Shown: positions 1 to 37,797 of the stretch, one piece after another
How the letters are laid out: every line of letters begins with the position of its first letter
Position numbering within the stretch: the first letter of the stretch is position 1
From: Antennarius striatus
Lineage: Eukaryota; Chordata; Actinopteri; Lophiiformes; Antennariidae
Assembly: GCF_040054535.1 (NCBI RefSeq)
Contig: NC_090795.1
Location: 5,679,501 to 5,743,500, forward strand
Reading direction: 5' to 3'
DNA: 64,000 bases
Program-made: the position numbers and the translations under genes
The notes under the pieces: generated by a model
Database searches by the model: none
The model's input: the letters and a program-made list of their open reading frames with translations, nothing else
What the model was told of the DNA's origin: nothing

Positions 1-40
1 AGTGTGAGCCTTGTTAGAGGTTTTTGTTTAATTCTTCCAG

Positions 41-3000
41 AGCCTGATGTGGCCTCCAGTGATGCAACAAACATGGAGTGTACTCTTCACAAGGATGAAG
101 ACAACTACATCATTAATGGCAAGAAATGGTGGAGCAGCGGTATGTCACTTCTCTATTATATTAGTCATTAGTCAAACACAAACAACATTAAATGGTTTTC
201 TCTTCCTTTTAGAACTGAAAGCCTTTAGGTAGTCTCAGTCTCATTAAACAACAAGGACTTGTTTTGTCTCCTAGATTAACTTTAAATCATCATTTTGGGT
301 AAATTCTTGTGAAACCCAAGAATGTTTTTATGTGTGACTGAAAAGGTTAGTCTGTTATGTTCTCAGTACCATTTTTAGAAGGAGTCATGATGTTTCACTA
401 GAGAGGACTATAAAAAATCCAAGAGACTCAAGACATTATATATTATGACGGACTTTTAGTGACTTGCATTCAATTCTAGAAGTATGTTCCAGAGGAGCTT
501 GTTTGTTTCATATCGTCTTCTTAAAAATACGAACAGCTTTTTGACATGGAAAGACAGCAAAAATTTCAAATTTAACAGTATTTAAGATTTAATCGCTTTG
601 GAGATATTTCCCCTGACATGCCAGTATACTGTAAATATCATTAGATTTTAACAACAACATGGAGGTGTTGTGATGCAAGACATAAAACTGAATTTGAGAA
701 GATTGCTTAATACTACCTAGATCGTTTTACTTTTTAGTAGACTGGATTAAAAGATAATTAGTCTCATGTTTCCACATGTCAAAGTTTAGATGAGCATTGT
801 GCTCTGTAGTAAGAAAACAACAGCTTGTAATTTTTATGTTAGACAACTTTTTGTTAAAGTCCATAGAAACAGAAAAAGTACAACATAAACGGACAGTGTC
901 AGTTAGTCAGGAAAGACAGAGGCACTGCCTACATTGACATTTCCAGGATGTAACTATTAATACCTGTGTCAAAGTTCGCCTCATATAACAGTAAAGATAT
1001 GCATTATCTTTAATTCTAGTAAGAAAGGTATGTATAGTACACAGAAACATATCAGTGTTTGTGTTCATAGGAAAATAGAAATAGATTTGAGTTCAGATTG
1101 TGAAGGTGCTGGTGTCTTGTTCTTCTGAAACAGACTGGAATTGTGATTGAGTGCGAGTTTTGAGTGCAATCTCCGCTGCCGGCTCTTCGTTGGTCCGTCT
1201 CCGGTACCTCCCGATTCTCTGCCCAAAGTGCTTAGCAGCCTTGAGGACGTGTCCCCTAAAGGAGGAGCCAATGAAAGCATAGAGGAGAGGGTTGATGCAG
1301 GCATGGCTGAGCGCCAGACCCTCTGTCACTTGGAGAGCACGATCCAGACGCTTGCTGACATCGCAGTCAGTCACGAGGATGTAGATGATGTCCATAGCAC
1401 GGCAGAACTTGACCACGTTGTAGGGCGTCTGGGTGAGCAGAAATACGGCTACCACCGCCAGCAGGACCCGCAGGGTGCGCCACTTCCCAACTCTCTGCAC
1501 CTCGGCCGCCCTGCTCAGCATTCGCGCTATGCTGCAGTAGCACACCACCATGACCAAGGAGGGTAGTAAGAACCTAAGGGTCACCTCCAGCAGCTCCAAG
1601 GTAGCCTTCACCGGCCGGGCCATGCTGGGAGGGTAGACCGATGTGCAAGACATCCTGTGGTGGGAGTGCTTCACTGTGGAGAAGATAAGCTCTGGAAGAC
1701 CAAGAAAGCTGGCGACGAGCCACAACATCAAACACACCAACAGCCACTGTCTCTTCACCCGGGAACCTGAGCCAGTCCTACCGGTCGGGTTGTGGACCGC
1801 AGCACGGTAGCGATCCACACCGATACACACCAGCATTAGCATTCCACAGCTGAAATTGGTACTGTAGAGGAAAGACGTGAGCTTGCAGGCTGCTGAACCT
1901 AACTTCCAACCATGGATAGCATCAGCTACCCAGAAAGGCAATGTGAAGAGAAGTAGCAGATCCGAAAAGGCAAGGTTAAGGATGCATACATCTGTCAGGG
2001 TTCGCAGTCGCAACTTTGACATGTAGACTACAACGACCAGGGCGTTCCCAGCTAGTCCCACCACCAGAGCCAGGCTGTAGATTACTGGGAGGAAGATGCC
2101 AGCAAAGGAGCGTACTTCTTCTTTCTCACAAATGGTGTGTTCATAATTGTAGTCGTAACTGTCGTTGAAGCTGGAGTCCTCATCATCATGGTAATAAAAA
2201 TCCATTATTTGCTGTAGTGACAGAAAACAAACAGTTTTATCTAAAGTGCCATTTAAATGAATGCTGTCAGGTCTCACTATTCGTCAGCTCCAAGTGGAGG
2301 CATCATGTCTACTGGGGACTAGTAAACACAGTCCTGTTTGTGGTGGGACATGGTGATCAAATACAGATGATTCTTTTTGCTTGGAAGGTTTAATACCCTG
2401 CAGGAAGGAAAATGCATTCACAGGATGTGGAACGTAGTTGGAAGTTTGACTTCAAAGTTCACATTTTCAGATTTTATCCAATTTATCATCAAAGACTTCA
2501 GGGAACTGAAATCCAAAGGCAAAACACAATATGGGATTAATATTATTTTGGCAGATCGCACTGATTCACAGATGACAACTGCTGTTGTTTTGGGGAGTGA
2601 ACAGGTTTTATTGTATATTACTGTAAACGGCACCATGAAACTCGTATCCTTTTCAGTTTTACTGCATATAGTACATAATGAAAAACTTTTTTTGCAGTTT
2701 GATCACACAATGCACATTTTTATTTTTTATTTTAGTGACTACTGGTTAAACATTACAAAAGTTGATTCAAGCATAATCACATGAACTCAATTCCTTTTTA
2801 TCCTAACAGCAGATCTTAGTTACAGTAATGACACTCTTGTTGATAATAATAAAGATATAATGATGTAATAAAATATCCTGAACAGGACTTTGACTGTTAG
2901 ACTTTACCGGAACAATAAGCAGAACTGTGAGGAGTAAATAGAAAATGTAGTTACCTACTTCAATTCAGCAGCACAAACAGTTCAGACCGTATTCAGTAAA

Positions 3001-5925
3001 ACACTGGCACCGTATAAACTCTCCTCGTTCCTTTTGTGAGAGTTTGGCTTGTTTCATTTTGTGTGAAACAGGCAAATCTCCACAGAACTGTTGATGTCTT
3101 AATGTTTCTCTTACCTTGTGTCTGCTGCTTTGTGAAGTTGATACAAATCCTTTTTTTTTTGTTTGTTTAAACCATTGCTTTGTCGGCTGAGGATTGAAGT
3201 TGTGAACTCCACAGGAATGAAGTGACACACTGACGCTGAAGCTCGTTATGTTGAAGGATAAATGTGTAAATAAGAATTCCCTTAGTCCTCGCTGTCCTGA
3301 CTTTGTTCTTACAGCACAGCATACAAAGATAAGATGTTTTCCAGTTTTTCATTTAATTATGAATCTAATCTCTGATTCGTCCTGTCGCACTGGGAGGGCC
3401 AGGCTGGCTGCCCTGTGTTATGTCTGAGCAAATAAAATGAAAGAAGGAAAGGAGGACAGAAAACATCTCCCCATTCCACAGTGTATTGTTTATTGTGGTT
3501 TGCTGGAATGCAGCCATCTTCTTTTTTCTTTTCATTTCCTCCTTTTTTTTAAAGGAAAATTCAGCAGGCTAAATTTAGAAATTTATTTGGATTTCACTGT
3601 TTTTTTAAAAAAATTCAATCTTCAGTCTTTTTCAGTATTTTTTTAAATTTGCATAAAAGACATGTTGGAATGTTTGACTGGCATGAAACTCTATTTTTTA
3701 GATGTCAATCACACGCAGACAGATTGCTGGGCTGGGACTGTTTCTTTTCATTCCAGTGGTGATGGGACATGTACAGACAAGACTCATCTTTAATGTAAGG
3801 GTTTGCAGGAAAACCAAACCTCCCCTGGAGCTGAACACAAAAAATCAGGATAGACGTGGAGTTTGGATGGAGTGGGATAGAAGTAGTTTGATGTAATTAG
3901 AGTTCTGCAATCAGAGATTAAGCGTGAGATATATTTCAGATTGCATTGAAGTGCTGACATGTAGTCATTCTGTGAACATTTAAAACATCATTGATGTTGT
4001 TGTCTGGTGTCCATATGTCCCGAGTCAGAGAACAGTTTTAACAGCAATAATAAACAGAACCATTGGTCTGATTGTGACAACCTAGATTTAATTAAAGATT
4101 GTCTGATAACCAAGCTGTTGATTTGGTTATCAACAGCTTGATAATGCAACTGCAGTCAGCGACAAAGCATGTCTTCAAGTCACCCACAGTATTCCTGTCC
4201 TGTCTTGCAGGTGCAGGAAATCCCAAATGTGAAGTGGCCATTGTGATGTGCAGGAGCAGCACTCAGGACAGTAGCAGGTCGGTGGTGTGTCAGAGTTTTC
4301 CACCATCATGTCATGTTTTTTCCAGCTCAACCAGTGAAGTTTGTATTTACGTTATTCTGTTGTACTGTACTTCAGTCTCCCGAACTCTTCCATGTAATTA
4401 TTTTAGGTTAGGGGGTGTGTTACCCAGTATGAATGTGCATTTTAACACTGCAGTCGTGGCTGACTTATTGGCGCCATTCTTCTAATCCAGAGTTAATTAT
4501 TCACAAACTCTTGCGTGTGTTCGCAAAAATCAAGAAACTACACACCCTTGATGTGATATTGTTCTTGATTCGCCAGCAGTGTAACAAAATGGCACACGGC
4601 CAACCTGGTCAGCAAAGAAAGATTAAAAATACTTCCAGGAGGAAATGTCACTTTCCCAGTTGGAGCAGCATGGAGATTCTGTCATGGAGCTAAAATGCAT
4701 CAGTTCGAGATTTTGTTTCAATCTTGCTTTTTTAGGCACGGCCAGCACAGCATGATCCTGGTTCCGATGGACACGCCAGGTGTGAAGCGCGTCCGGCCGA
4801 TCACGGTTTTTGGACAGGATGGTAGGGTTGTGTCTAGTGACGCCTTTTGAGTTTTTTCACATTAACTCACTTTTTTGCATACAGACATAACAAATGATCA
4901 TTTCCTCCCGTTTCTCAGATGCCATCCATGGTGGCCACTTTGAAGTACACTTTGAAAGCGTGCACGTCCCAGCCTCCAATATTATTCTTGGTAAAGAGCT
5001 GCTGTTCCAGTTCTCATGTATTTATTTACATTGAGGCTTCTCAACCTAAAAAAAACTGTTTTAACTCCTTGGTTGTGTTTGTAAAGACATTAAGTTTTAC
5101 TTGATGGTTGATAATTTCCCTGTTGTTAAGAATTCATGGCATGAATTATGTCTCTGGGTCTGCTTCAGGAGAGGGACGTGGATTTGAAATCGCTCAGGGT
5201 CGTCTCGGGCCTGGCCGGCTGCACCACTGCATGAGGACCATTGGCCTGGCAGAGTTTGCACTGGAGTTACTCTGCCAGCGAGCAACCTCCAGAAGCACAT
5301 TTGGGAAGAAACTGTACCAACACGTAGGAGAACAGCGACCAGTTTCCTGCTATTGACAACTAGTAGGCAGTGTTATGCGCAGCTTGATTGAATCTGCTCT
5401 GTTATCCAGGAAGTTGTTGCTCACTGGATTGCAGAATGCCGAATCCTGATCGAACAGACCCGCCTGCTGACTCTACATGCTGCTCATGCCCTCGATAAAC
5501 TGGGCAGCCGCGCTGCTCGCAAGCAGGTAAGGCTCCTTTAGAGGTGCAGCAGTAACATCTGTCCGAATTCTACATCAGCACTGGTGCACAGCTAAGTCTA
5601 AATTCCGTTTGCTTTTGTGACTTAGATTGCTATGATCAAAGTGGCAGCAGCCAGGATGGCCTGTAAGGTGGTGGACTGTGCTATACAGGTATATGGAGCA
5701 GCAGGTGTGTCTGAAGACGTCCCCCTTGCACAGATGTAAGTCCCTCCCTCCCCACACACACGTTTAAAGCAGCCTCCATCTTGACTCAGTATGACTGTAT
5801 TTCCTCTCAGGTATTCCCATGTGCGAACTCTACGCATCGCCGACGGGCCAGATGAAGTCCACCTCTCCTCCATCGCCCATCTAGAACTGAGGGATCAACT
5901 AAAAAAGGCACAGGCCAAGCTTTAA
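41..5925 (+). CDS. acad11: acyl-CoA dehydrogenase family member 11, 3' portion (eight exons, 5' end outside window)
   Basis: Coding exons read 41-139, 4211-4277, 4736-4821, 4919-4990, 5169-5323, 5410-5526, 5626-5735 and 5811-5925; all have AG/GT borders and phases join without a break, giving about 273 C-terminal residues. The family oxidises long-chain acyl-CoAs using FAD and passes electrons to ETF; the vertebrate protein also has an N-terminal aminoglycoside-phosphotransferase-like domain, which lies off the left edge. Visible ACAD hallmarks are [35 protein letters not shown], the FAD/dimer-region [23 protein letters not shown] and [13 protein letters not shown] near the C terminus. The protein ends QAKL. 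The donor after 4277 (GTCGGT) is weak, but both flanking exons need it. The ackr4 gene lies antisense in the 4-kb intron 140-4210. The match to human ACAD11 is close throughout, so orthology is secure. Confidence 0.93.
140..1092. other. acad11 intron, left part; no feature recognised
   Basis: AT-rich intronic DNA between the first visible acad11 exon and the ackr4 stop codon. The ackr4 3' UTR must occupy its right end. I see no coding exon, repeat family or RNA gene here. Confidence 0.6.
1009..1014 (-). terminator. possible ackr4 poly(A) signal (ATTAAA on - strand)
   Basis: TTTAAT on the + strand reads ATTAAA for ackr4, about 80 bases after its stop. It is the nearest variant signal; a weak call because such hexamers are common in AT-rich DNA. 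Confidence 0.3.
1093..2205 (-). CDS. ackr4: atypical chemokine receptor 4 (CCRL1/CCX-CKR type seven-transmembrane scavenger)
   Basis: A 370-residue, single-coding-exon class A GPCR. Family members bind CCL19, CCL21 and CCL25 and internalise them through beta-arrestin without G-protein signalling, shaping chemokine gradients at the plasma membrane. Visible features are an acidic, Tyr-rich N terminus (sulfation-prone), GNALVV in TM1, [15 protein letters not shown] in TM2, the TM3 Cys and ECL2 Cys pair (GSAACK, RMSCTS), DRY in TM3, the TM6 sequence [13 protein letters not shown], and NPLLY in TM7. The stretch [17 protein letters not shown] and the STFTI tail match human ACKR4 closely. DRY is followed by RAAVHN rather than a hydrophobic residue. 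The start at 2205 was chosen because a pyrimidine-rich splice acceptor ending in CAG sits five bases upstream, at 2212-2213; an in-frame ATG at 2277 lies in the presumed 5'-UTR intron. It is nested antisense in an acad11 intron, as in human. Confidence 0.93.
   Translation of the reverse strand: MDFYYHDDEDSSFNDSYDYNYEHTICEKEEVRSFAGIFLPVIYSLALVVGLAGNALVVVVYMSKLRLRTLTDVCILNLAFSDLLLLFTLPFWVADAIHGWKLGSAACKLTSFLYSTNFSCGMLMLVCIGVDRYRAAVHNPTGRTGSGSRVKRQWLLVCLMLWLVASFLGLPELIFSTVKHSHHRMSCTSVYPPSMARPVKATLELLEVTLRFLLPSLVMVVCYCSIARMLSRAAEVQRVGKWRTLRVLLAVVAVFLLTQTPYNVVKFCRAMDIIYILVTDCDVSKRLDRALQVTEGLALSHACINPLLYAFIGSSFRGHVLKAAKHFGQRIGRYRRRTNEEPAAEIALKTRTQSQFQSVSEEQDTSTFTI
2206..4210. other. acad11 intron right of ackr4
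   Basis: Includes the likely 3' end of an ackr4 5'-UTR intron (acceptor at 2212-2213, - strand), whose upstream exon I cannot place. Otherwise AT-rich with short poly(T) tracts and a hairpin at 4111-4140. Open frames here have no recognisable protein similarity. Confidence 0.5.
4111..4140. repeat. perfect 12-bp inverted repeat in acad11 intron
   Basis: CAAGCTGTTGAT and its exact reverse complement flank a six-base loop (TTGGTT), 70 bases before the acad11 exon at 4211. It could form a hairpin in the pre-mRNA; function unknown. Confidence 0.7.
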
Positions 5926-6080
5926 AATTAGCTGGACACAACACCAAAAACCACCTAAAATCATTTAAGAAATGAATTTTGCTGATCAAGTCATCCTATA
6001 CAAAATGTTACGAATAATTTTGTAATTGTACTCAACTGCAACCTTTTTTAAGGTTCTTATTGTTTCTATTCCTATTTCTA

Positions 6081-6086
6081 ATTAAA
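6081..6086 (+). terminator. acad11 poly(A) signal ATTAAA
   Basis: ATTAAA lies 156 bases after the acad11 stop, followed by a T-rich stretch at 6098-6120. It is the first standard signal hexamer after the stop. Confidence 0.55.
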
Positions 6087-6116
6087 ACATTGACGATTTG
6101 TTTCTTAGGAATTATT

Positions 6117-6122
6117 TTTAAT
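6117..6122 (-). terminator. possible u2surp poly(A) signal (ATTAAA on - strand)
   Basis: TTTAAT on the + strand is the best signal hexamer I find for u2surp; no TTTATT occurs between 6000 and 6444. If used, its cleavage site would fall beside or inside the acad11 3' end. Confidence 0.4.
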
Positions 6123-6443
6123 GTTAACTACAAAAACAGAAAATGACAGTGTGATGACAGATGTCGTTCACGCTGTACCGGTATGGTCTACCACATGGAT
6201 GATTCCATTGAGGGAGGCAGGGGTGAAGGGTAATCAGGACACACAAGCACATTTCTTTGTACAATATAAAACAATGGGCCCCATCCATTTGATACACCAG
6301 ATGGCAATCCATGCAACACTCTCCCTTCGGTTGTCTGTACATGAACATTGAGGCAGAGATCCTCAGCTGCCTGATCAGTCGGTTTATCTTTTTATACAAC
6401 ACGGTGCGGAGAAGGCAAGGATGGGCAGGAAGGAAAGGACGTG

Positions 6444-14469
<8,026 letters not shown>

Positions 14470-14893
14470 CTTTTGTGGAACTAATTATAATCAATCCCCG
14501 AACACAAGATAATGTCAAATGTGTTTAACAGGCCATACAGCCGATCACCGAATTAACGATGGCTAAACTTCTTTTATCCCTCTACGTATTTTTGATCATG
14601 AGAAAATAGACTGGAACTGGACATGTAAATGAAAACTATAGATAGCTTGAGAAAAAGACAAGATATTGGTTAAATTATCATCATATCATTTGCAAATCAC
14701 CACGAATTACAGGAATAATGATTTTATAACAAAGAAACTAATACAATCTGCTTTCGCGTAGAACAAATAGCAAAATAAATGTAGTTGTTTTAATACGATT
14801 AAGATTCTTTCCATTATTTTCATTTTCGTAAAAGAATCAAGTGGGGTTTTTTTTTTTTTAAAGCTATGAATTGCAGACTCTAACATGAGCTAT

Positions 14894-14907
14894 CCAGCAG
14901 GTGGCGG
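14894..14907 (+). promoter_or_regulatory. candidate CTCF binding motif
   Basis: CCAGCAGGTGGCGG matches the core CTCF consensus closely (CCASYAGRKGGCRS) and lies between two divergent promoters. Based on motif match only. Confidence 0.5.
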
Positions 14908-15292
14908 TCTTGCTCCCATTCCTTCTAAATCCAGCAGACGTGTGTTACCTGCACATACTGTATACTGCACTGGAATTATGACAGTTCTCAGCCTTCGGCT
15001 ATTTTCACTACTCCTTTTAATGATAGATCAGCTGGTTTAAAATTCACATTTCTGAAACTGTCCTCTTTTACAGCACACCTTAATATCATACAATGCATTC
15101 CAGGCACTGAGTTGTATGATCTTGGGATTTGGGTATTTAAATCTAAACCTAGGTCTATAAACTAGTGACTGACATTCACAACCATTCAGGAATTACTTGG
15201 ATCAAGTTTATTCATGTCACCTTTCTAAGGTCAAGCCCAGTCCTATAGGAAACTAATGTCATCTCATACCCATCCCAGCGCTTCTTAAGTCG

Positions 15293-15319
<27 letters not shown>
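15293..15319. repeat. poly(T) tract
   Basis: 27 consecutive T residues upstream of pcolce2, possibly the tail of an old retroposon on the - strand; no body of such an element is recognisable beside it. Confidence 0.85.
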
Positions 15320-15324
<5 letters not shown>

Positions 15325-15502
15325 CTGAAAAAGCAGCAGTCTGTGTTCCGTCCCTCCTACCACGCAGCACAAACGATATATTCATCTGCTCCGGCTTGCA
15401 GTTACTGAAACTCCACGCAGGAACCCCTGGGTACTTTTCCCCACCGTTCCATTCACATCAGGGGCCGAGAACAGTCCAAGCGCCCACTCTGTGAGCGCAA
15501 CA

Positions 15503-22111
<6,609 letters not shown>

Positions 22112-22955
22112 GTCCAAGTGTGCAGCCCTGAGGACCTCCACAGGGGACGGGAAGGCTCAGCTGTGGGTGAAGTTAACACCAAAATGATCTCCATCTTTTT
22201 GTAAGGGGGCAATACCCGGGTCTACATACCAGCCTGTCTAGCAGCCTCAGATTAATTGGAAACAGCGGTGTTACACCCTGTGATCTTACAAAACACTTCA
22301 CTGCAATTATTTTGTGACAGCATCCCATATTTTCATCCCTGTTCTCTGTCCATTCTAACTGCAGTCACATTCCTGTCATGCCCCTAGAAGAGAATTAATT
22401 TGTAACCAGCAACAACAGCCAGGAAAGAGGATTATAACATTTCACGGAGGCAATTATCAGACTGTGTCAAGCTTTCAGTTTTGTTCAGTTTTGCATCCAA
22501 TGATTGCACTTTACTTTATTTGTTCCCCTTTGAGGCTGTTGAAGGGAAATGTGGGATCTGAGAATTCAGCAACAGAGTTTAATCTTAAATTGAATCTTAA
22601 ATTGAAAAGCCTGACTAACATTCGTAGGGGATTTGCCACAGCTGAATGTGGGTTTTAATAATGGTTTTCAGTTTCAATGGGCAAGATTAGAAAGGTTAAA
22701 AGTTGTAATAAAATGTGCAATATTTAATATATACATGATTCAATTTTTTATATTTTAATGCTGGTTTTATGTGAAACAAATTAGGAGCTTCCTAGCTAAA
22801 GCTCTTTGCTTCAGTTTGTTTACAGTTGCTAAGCAACGCATCAGCACACCTTATTTACCTTCTTAGTTTTTAAAGGCAAAAGTATGAAATTAAAAGTATT
22901 TTCATACGAAAGGGTTTGTGAATATTATTTATATTTTATTGTTTTCATTTCCCCA

Positions 22956-22961
22956 AATAAA
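22956..22961 (+). terminator. pcolce2 poly(A) signal AATAAA
   Basis: AATAAA followed by a T/GT-rich stretch (TTGCTTTGTTTGTCTG) typical of a downstream element. An earlier AATAAA at 22707-22712 could serve as an alternative. Confidence 0.6.
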
Positions 22962-23179
22962 ACACCTTCAACACATTTGCTTTGTTTGTCTGCATTTTTA
23001 CAAGAAAGTTCAACTTGAAACCAAATAATTGATTACAGGTAGTTAGTCTGATGAATTAAGGCTGCTATGCTTTACTAAGCAGGAGAATGGATCAGGTGTG
23101 TGTAATTGTGTCATGGTCCCAGATCCAGTTTTCCCTCCTGTCCTCTGTATCCTGGGTTCACCAATCCGCTCATTCCGAT

Positions 23180-23245
23180 CACCTGTGTCACTAAATCGCA
23201 CAAATTTCCCCACTGTGGGAAAAATAAAGGCATATCTTATCTTAA
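23180..23245 (+). mobile_element. probable retroposon 3' tail
   Basis: TTTCCCCACTGTGGG, an AATAAAG, then a TATCTTATCTTA tail is a 3' end I recognise from dispersed fish repeats. Only the tail is clear; the family is not assigned. Confidence 0.4.
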
Positions 23246-23648
23246 AGACACCTGAGTTCCATTTCTTATTTTGTCCCAGCTCACTGCTAGATTACGAACA
23301 ACTCTTCTACCCTTCTGGTTTCTTTGACTTTTTGAGATTTTGATTTGTCTATTGCTCTGGTCCTTGCTGTCTAACTGAAACCCATAAGAATCTTTGGTTA
23401 AATAAATGATGGAACTTCTCCCCTGGTGTTCTGCATGCGGGTCCTAACCCCACCCTTAACAATGTGACTCTTACTTGAACTGGATCCCTGGGCAATTGGC
23501 TGAAATGTTGGCAGTTTTCTGGATCTCATACCTGAGTGGCCAAAGAATTTCTCAACAAAGTAACATCAGATCTGAAAAGTAGCATTTGTTTTCACAATCA
23601 GCCTTTAAAGCCATGAAAGCCCCAGAGGGTCAAATCTTTCCATAAATC

Positions 23649-23654
23649 TTTATT
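23649..23654 (-). terminator. trpc1 poly(A) signal (AATAAA on - strand)
   Basis: TTTATT on the + strand, 267 bases past the trpc1 stop, is the nearest canonical signal in the 3' UTR. Confidence 0.55.
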
Positions 23655-23920
23655 TGTCTTTTTTTGTTGAAATCAATGGCTTTTGTTATTTACAAAAATC
23701 AAGAAAAGGGTAGAGTAGTGGAATAATACACAAGGGGGCCTGAGTCTGGAGGCTTTGGCAAAGAATAAATATATTTCTAGTTGAGTTCCAGGTTTAAAGT
23801 TTGCCTCTGTGACTCAAAGAAGCAGAGTGTATCACATGCTCGGGTCACACCGCATCCCAGATAAACGAGAAGCAAAGTATTTGGGAATTGTGGGGAATGG
23901 GAAGACGTATTTTGTCTTTT

Positions 23921-35771
<11,851 letters not shown>

Positions 35772-37783
35772 TTACACAAGAAAGCCCGAATCGAGGGGTG
35801 ACATTGGATGAATCTTTTCTTTTTTCTTTTTTTTGTTGGGAACGTCGCAACGCGGCAGATGCGTAAAAGAGACCAAATTCATCTGCCGTCACTGTCGCAT
35901 CTCCACCGAGTCCTTTTACGCGCTCCTCTTGGATGAAAAAACTCTTTTGATAGATGTTTTTTCCCGCAATAAATGACTTTAAATGTCGGCTGCATGCACG
36001 CAGGAAGTAACTGCGGTCCGAAAAAACATCGCAGTCGTTTCCCTTGCTGTGTTTACATGCGCCATCTTCTTACATCGCACAGGCTCACAGGGATCTACTT
36101 GGTCCTGATGCTGCTGACGAGGCGTCTACTGCGCATGTCTCCTTCTCCACCTGCTCGACCGCTCGGCAGGCGCAAAGCCGTTGTGTTTCTTTGCATTACG
36201 TAACTGCAAATCAGCGCAACGTTGTCCATTATGTGCACATCCAACATTCCTTAAAAAAATACAAGACTACAAAGACGTCCGCTGAGGGGCATAAACATCA
36301 TGATTATATATGTGTTTTGAATTTAAATCCTGTTAAATATAATAATTTATTTTGGCTGTCGTCTGATGTGAAAAGATTGTGCGTGGGCCTCTGATGAGTG
36401 GATGGACCACCTCCTGTATAATGTGAGCACGTCCTTGACACTGATGCGTTTGGAGATGCATGGATGAGTTTTATTTTTATTTTTACTGCATATGGATAAT
36501 GGAAAGAACGCAGGAAAGAGAGGGATCTGGGTCTTTATATAGTCAGACAGTGAGAGAACACATAATACATGTAGGCGAAACACAACTGTCCTAATGGTTT
36601 TAGTCAAATTCACACATATCACAGCAGGCAGGATCATAAAACACAGAACAGCAAACATCTGTTGAGATAACGACAGAGAAATGGATGGGTAAAGTGGCAA
36701 TTTAGAATATTTTGCATTTTAATAAAACCAGGGGATCAAACAACATGACAGCTAAGGCAACATAACAGCTGCAGCAAAAATATTCTGGATATAAAAAGAC
36801 AATTAGATTCACAGCAGATATAGAAGCACAGGTGCTGCTGTAAGCATTAGCAATAACTCTACTCATTCATCTCAGTAAGCCAGGATAAGGGTGATGGTGG
36901 ACTAGAGGGTACAATATCAAATTTATCAAAGCGCTGACGGGTAAAAGTCCTCCAGAATTAACCAGTTTTTCACAGACACTTCAACAGCTACAAGTTCCAT
37001 TACATCGTCAACAGATAGAAACATGTTCTTTAAAGTCTGAAACAGAAGTCCATGTCTTTAAATAAAATATTTATACAATGATTGAGCAAACACATTTCTG
37101 AGTAAATATTACAATTATTTGACTATGTTGATAATATGATTGATTATGCCTTAACAAATGTATAAGGTTGAATTATGGTTGAGTAAGTATCTTAACAGAT
37201 TAATTATATAATTTAAAATCTACCTAAAAAGCTGCGACCAAACATTATAAGGTCAATGAACTCAAAGAAAAGCTATAATATTCCACATGGAGTCATTCTT
37301 GAGTCCTGGTAATTATAAGCTGTTAAATTTTATGAGTGTTTTTTTAAAATATGCTTCAGCCAACTCACTCCATTTGTGAGCTCTCGTACTTGCTAATGGT
37401 GAAAGAGGTCTGGTTACTGCTCTTTATTACCCAACAATGCAGCATTCTATGGCATCCTTCGCTTAATTGACTGCATTAAAGCAAAGAGAGAAAAAAGTGT
37501 GGGATTCGTACAGGCTGAGATTTAGTGCCAGATACTGCGGTGCATTATCACATTTCCATGATCCCAGATTGAGAAAGAGAAAGAATGATTTTAAATTTGC
37601 ATATGTGACTAAGTATAAGCTCCTGATTGCTTCATTTCTGTTTATTTCAGCCAACTGGTTGTTCCATAGGTGTAAATGTTGATGAACTAGATCATTTTCA
37701 TGTAGTTTATGGATTATTTGTCCTTTTAAATCAAATCTGTTCTGTTCATTTTTGGAGTTTGAGTGAAAATTCAGTTTCCTGCT

Positions 37784-37797
37784 CCAGCAGAGGGCAG
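37784..37797 (+). promoter_or_regulatory. candidate CTCF binding motif
   Basis: CCAGCAGAGGGCAG matches the CTCF core and lies between the divergent trpc1 and chst2 promoters. Motif match only; it has the same orientation as the site at 14894. Confidence 0.4.

Larger units (their letters stand above)
5926..6443. other. tail-to-tail 3' UTRs of acad11 (+) and u2surp (-)
   Basis: Only 518 bases separate the two stop codons. The left part is the acad11 3' UTR with its ATTAAA signal; the right part is the u2surp 3' UTR. No other gene fits. Confidence 0.7.
14470..15502. promoter_or_regulatory. head-to-head intergenic region of u2surp and pcolce2
   Basis: 1.03 kb between the two start codons must hold both promoters. 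It contains a CTCF-like motif at 14894-14907, a poly(T) tract at 15293-15319, and a pcolce2-proximal GC-richer 5' UTR from about 15340. I see no clear TATA box at the expected place for either gene. No sign of paqr9, which lies here in human. Confidence 0.6.
22112..23920. other. convergent 3' region of pcolce2 and trpc1
   Basis: Holds the pcolce2 3' UTR to about 22.98 kb, a likely retroposon tail near 23.1-23.25 kb, and the trpc1 3' UTR from 23920 down to about 23.63 kb. No protein-coding gene seen between. Confidence 0.65.

Noticed and set aside
1147-1566. 139-codon + strand frame
   Set aside because: Shadow of the ackr4 coding sequence on the opposite strand.
2206-2277. N-terminal 24-residue extension of ackr4 from the ATG at 2277
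   Set aside because: It crosses a good splice acceptor just before the ATG at 2205, and the family N terminus starts at that position.
2377-2784. 135-codon + strand frame in the acad11 intron
   Set aside because: AT-rich, no similarity or motif, no start or splice support.
14470-15502. Search for paqr9 between u2surp and pcolce2
   Set aside because: The gap is only 1 kb and has no open frame of useful length; a ~370-residue single-exon gene would be visible.
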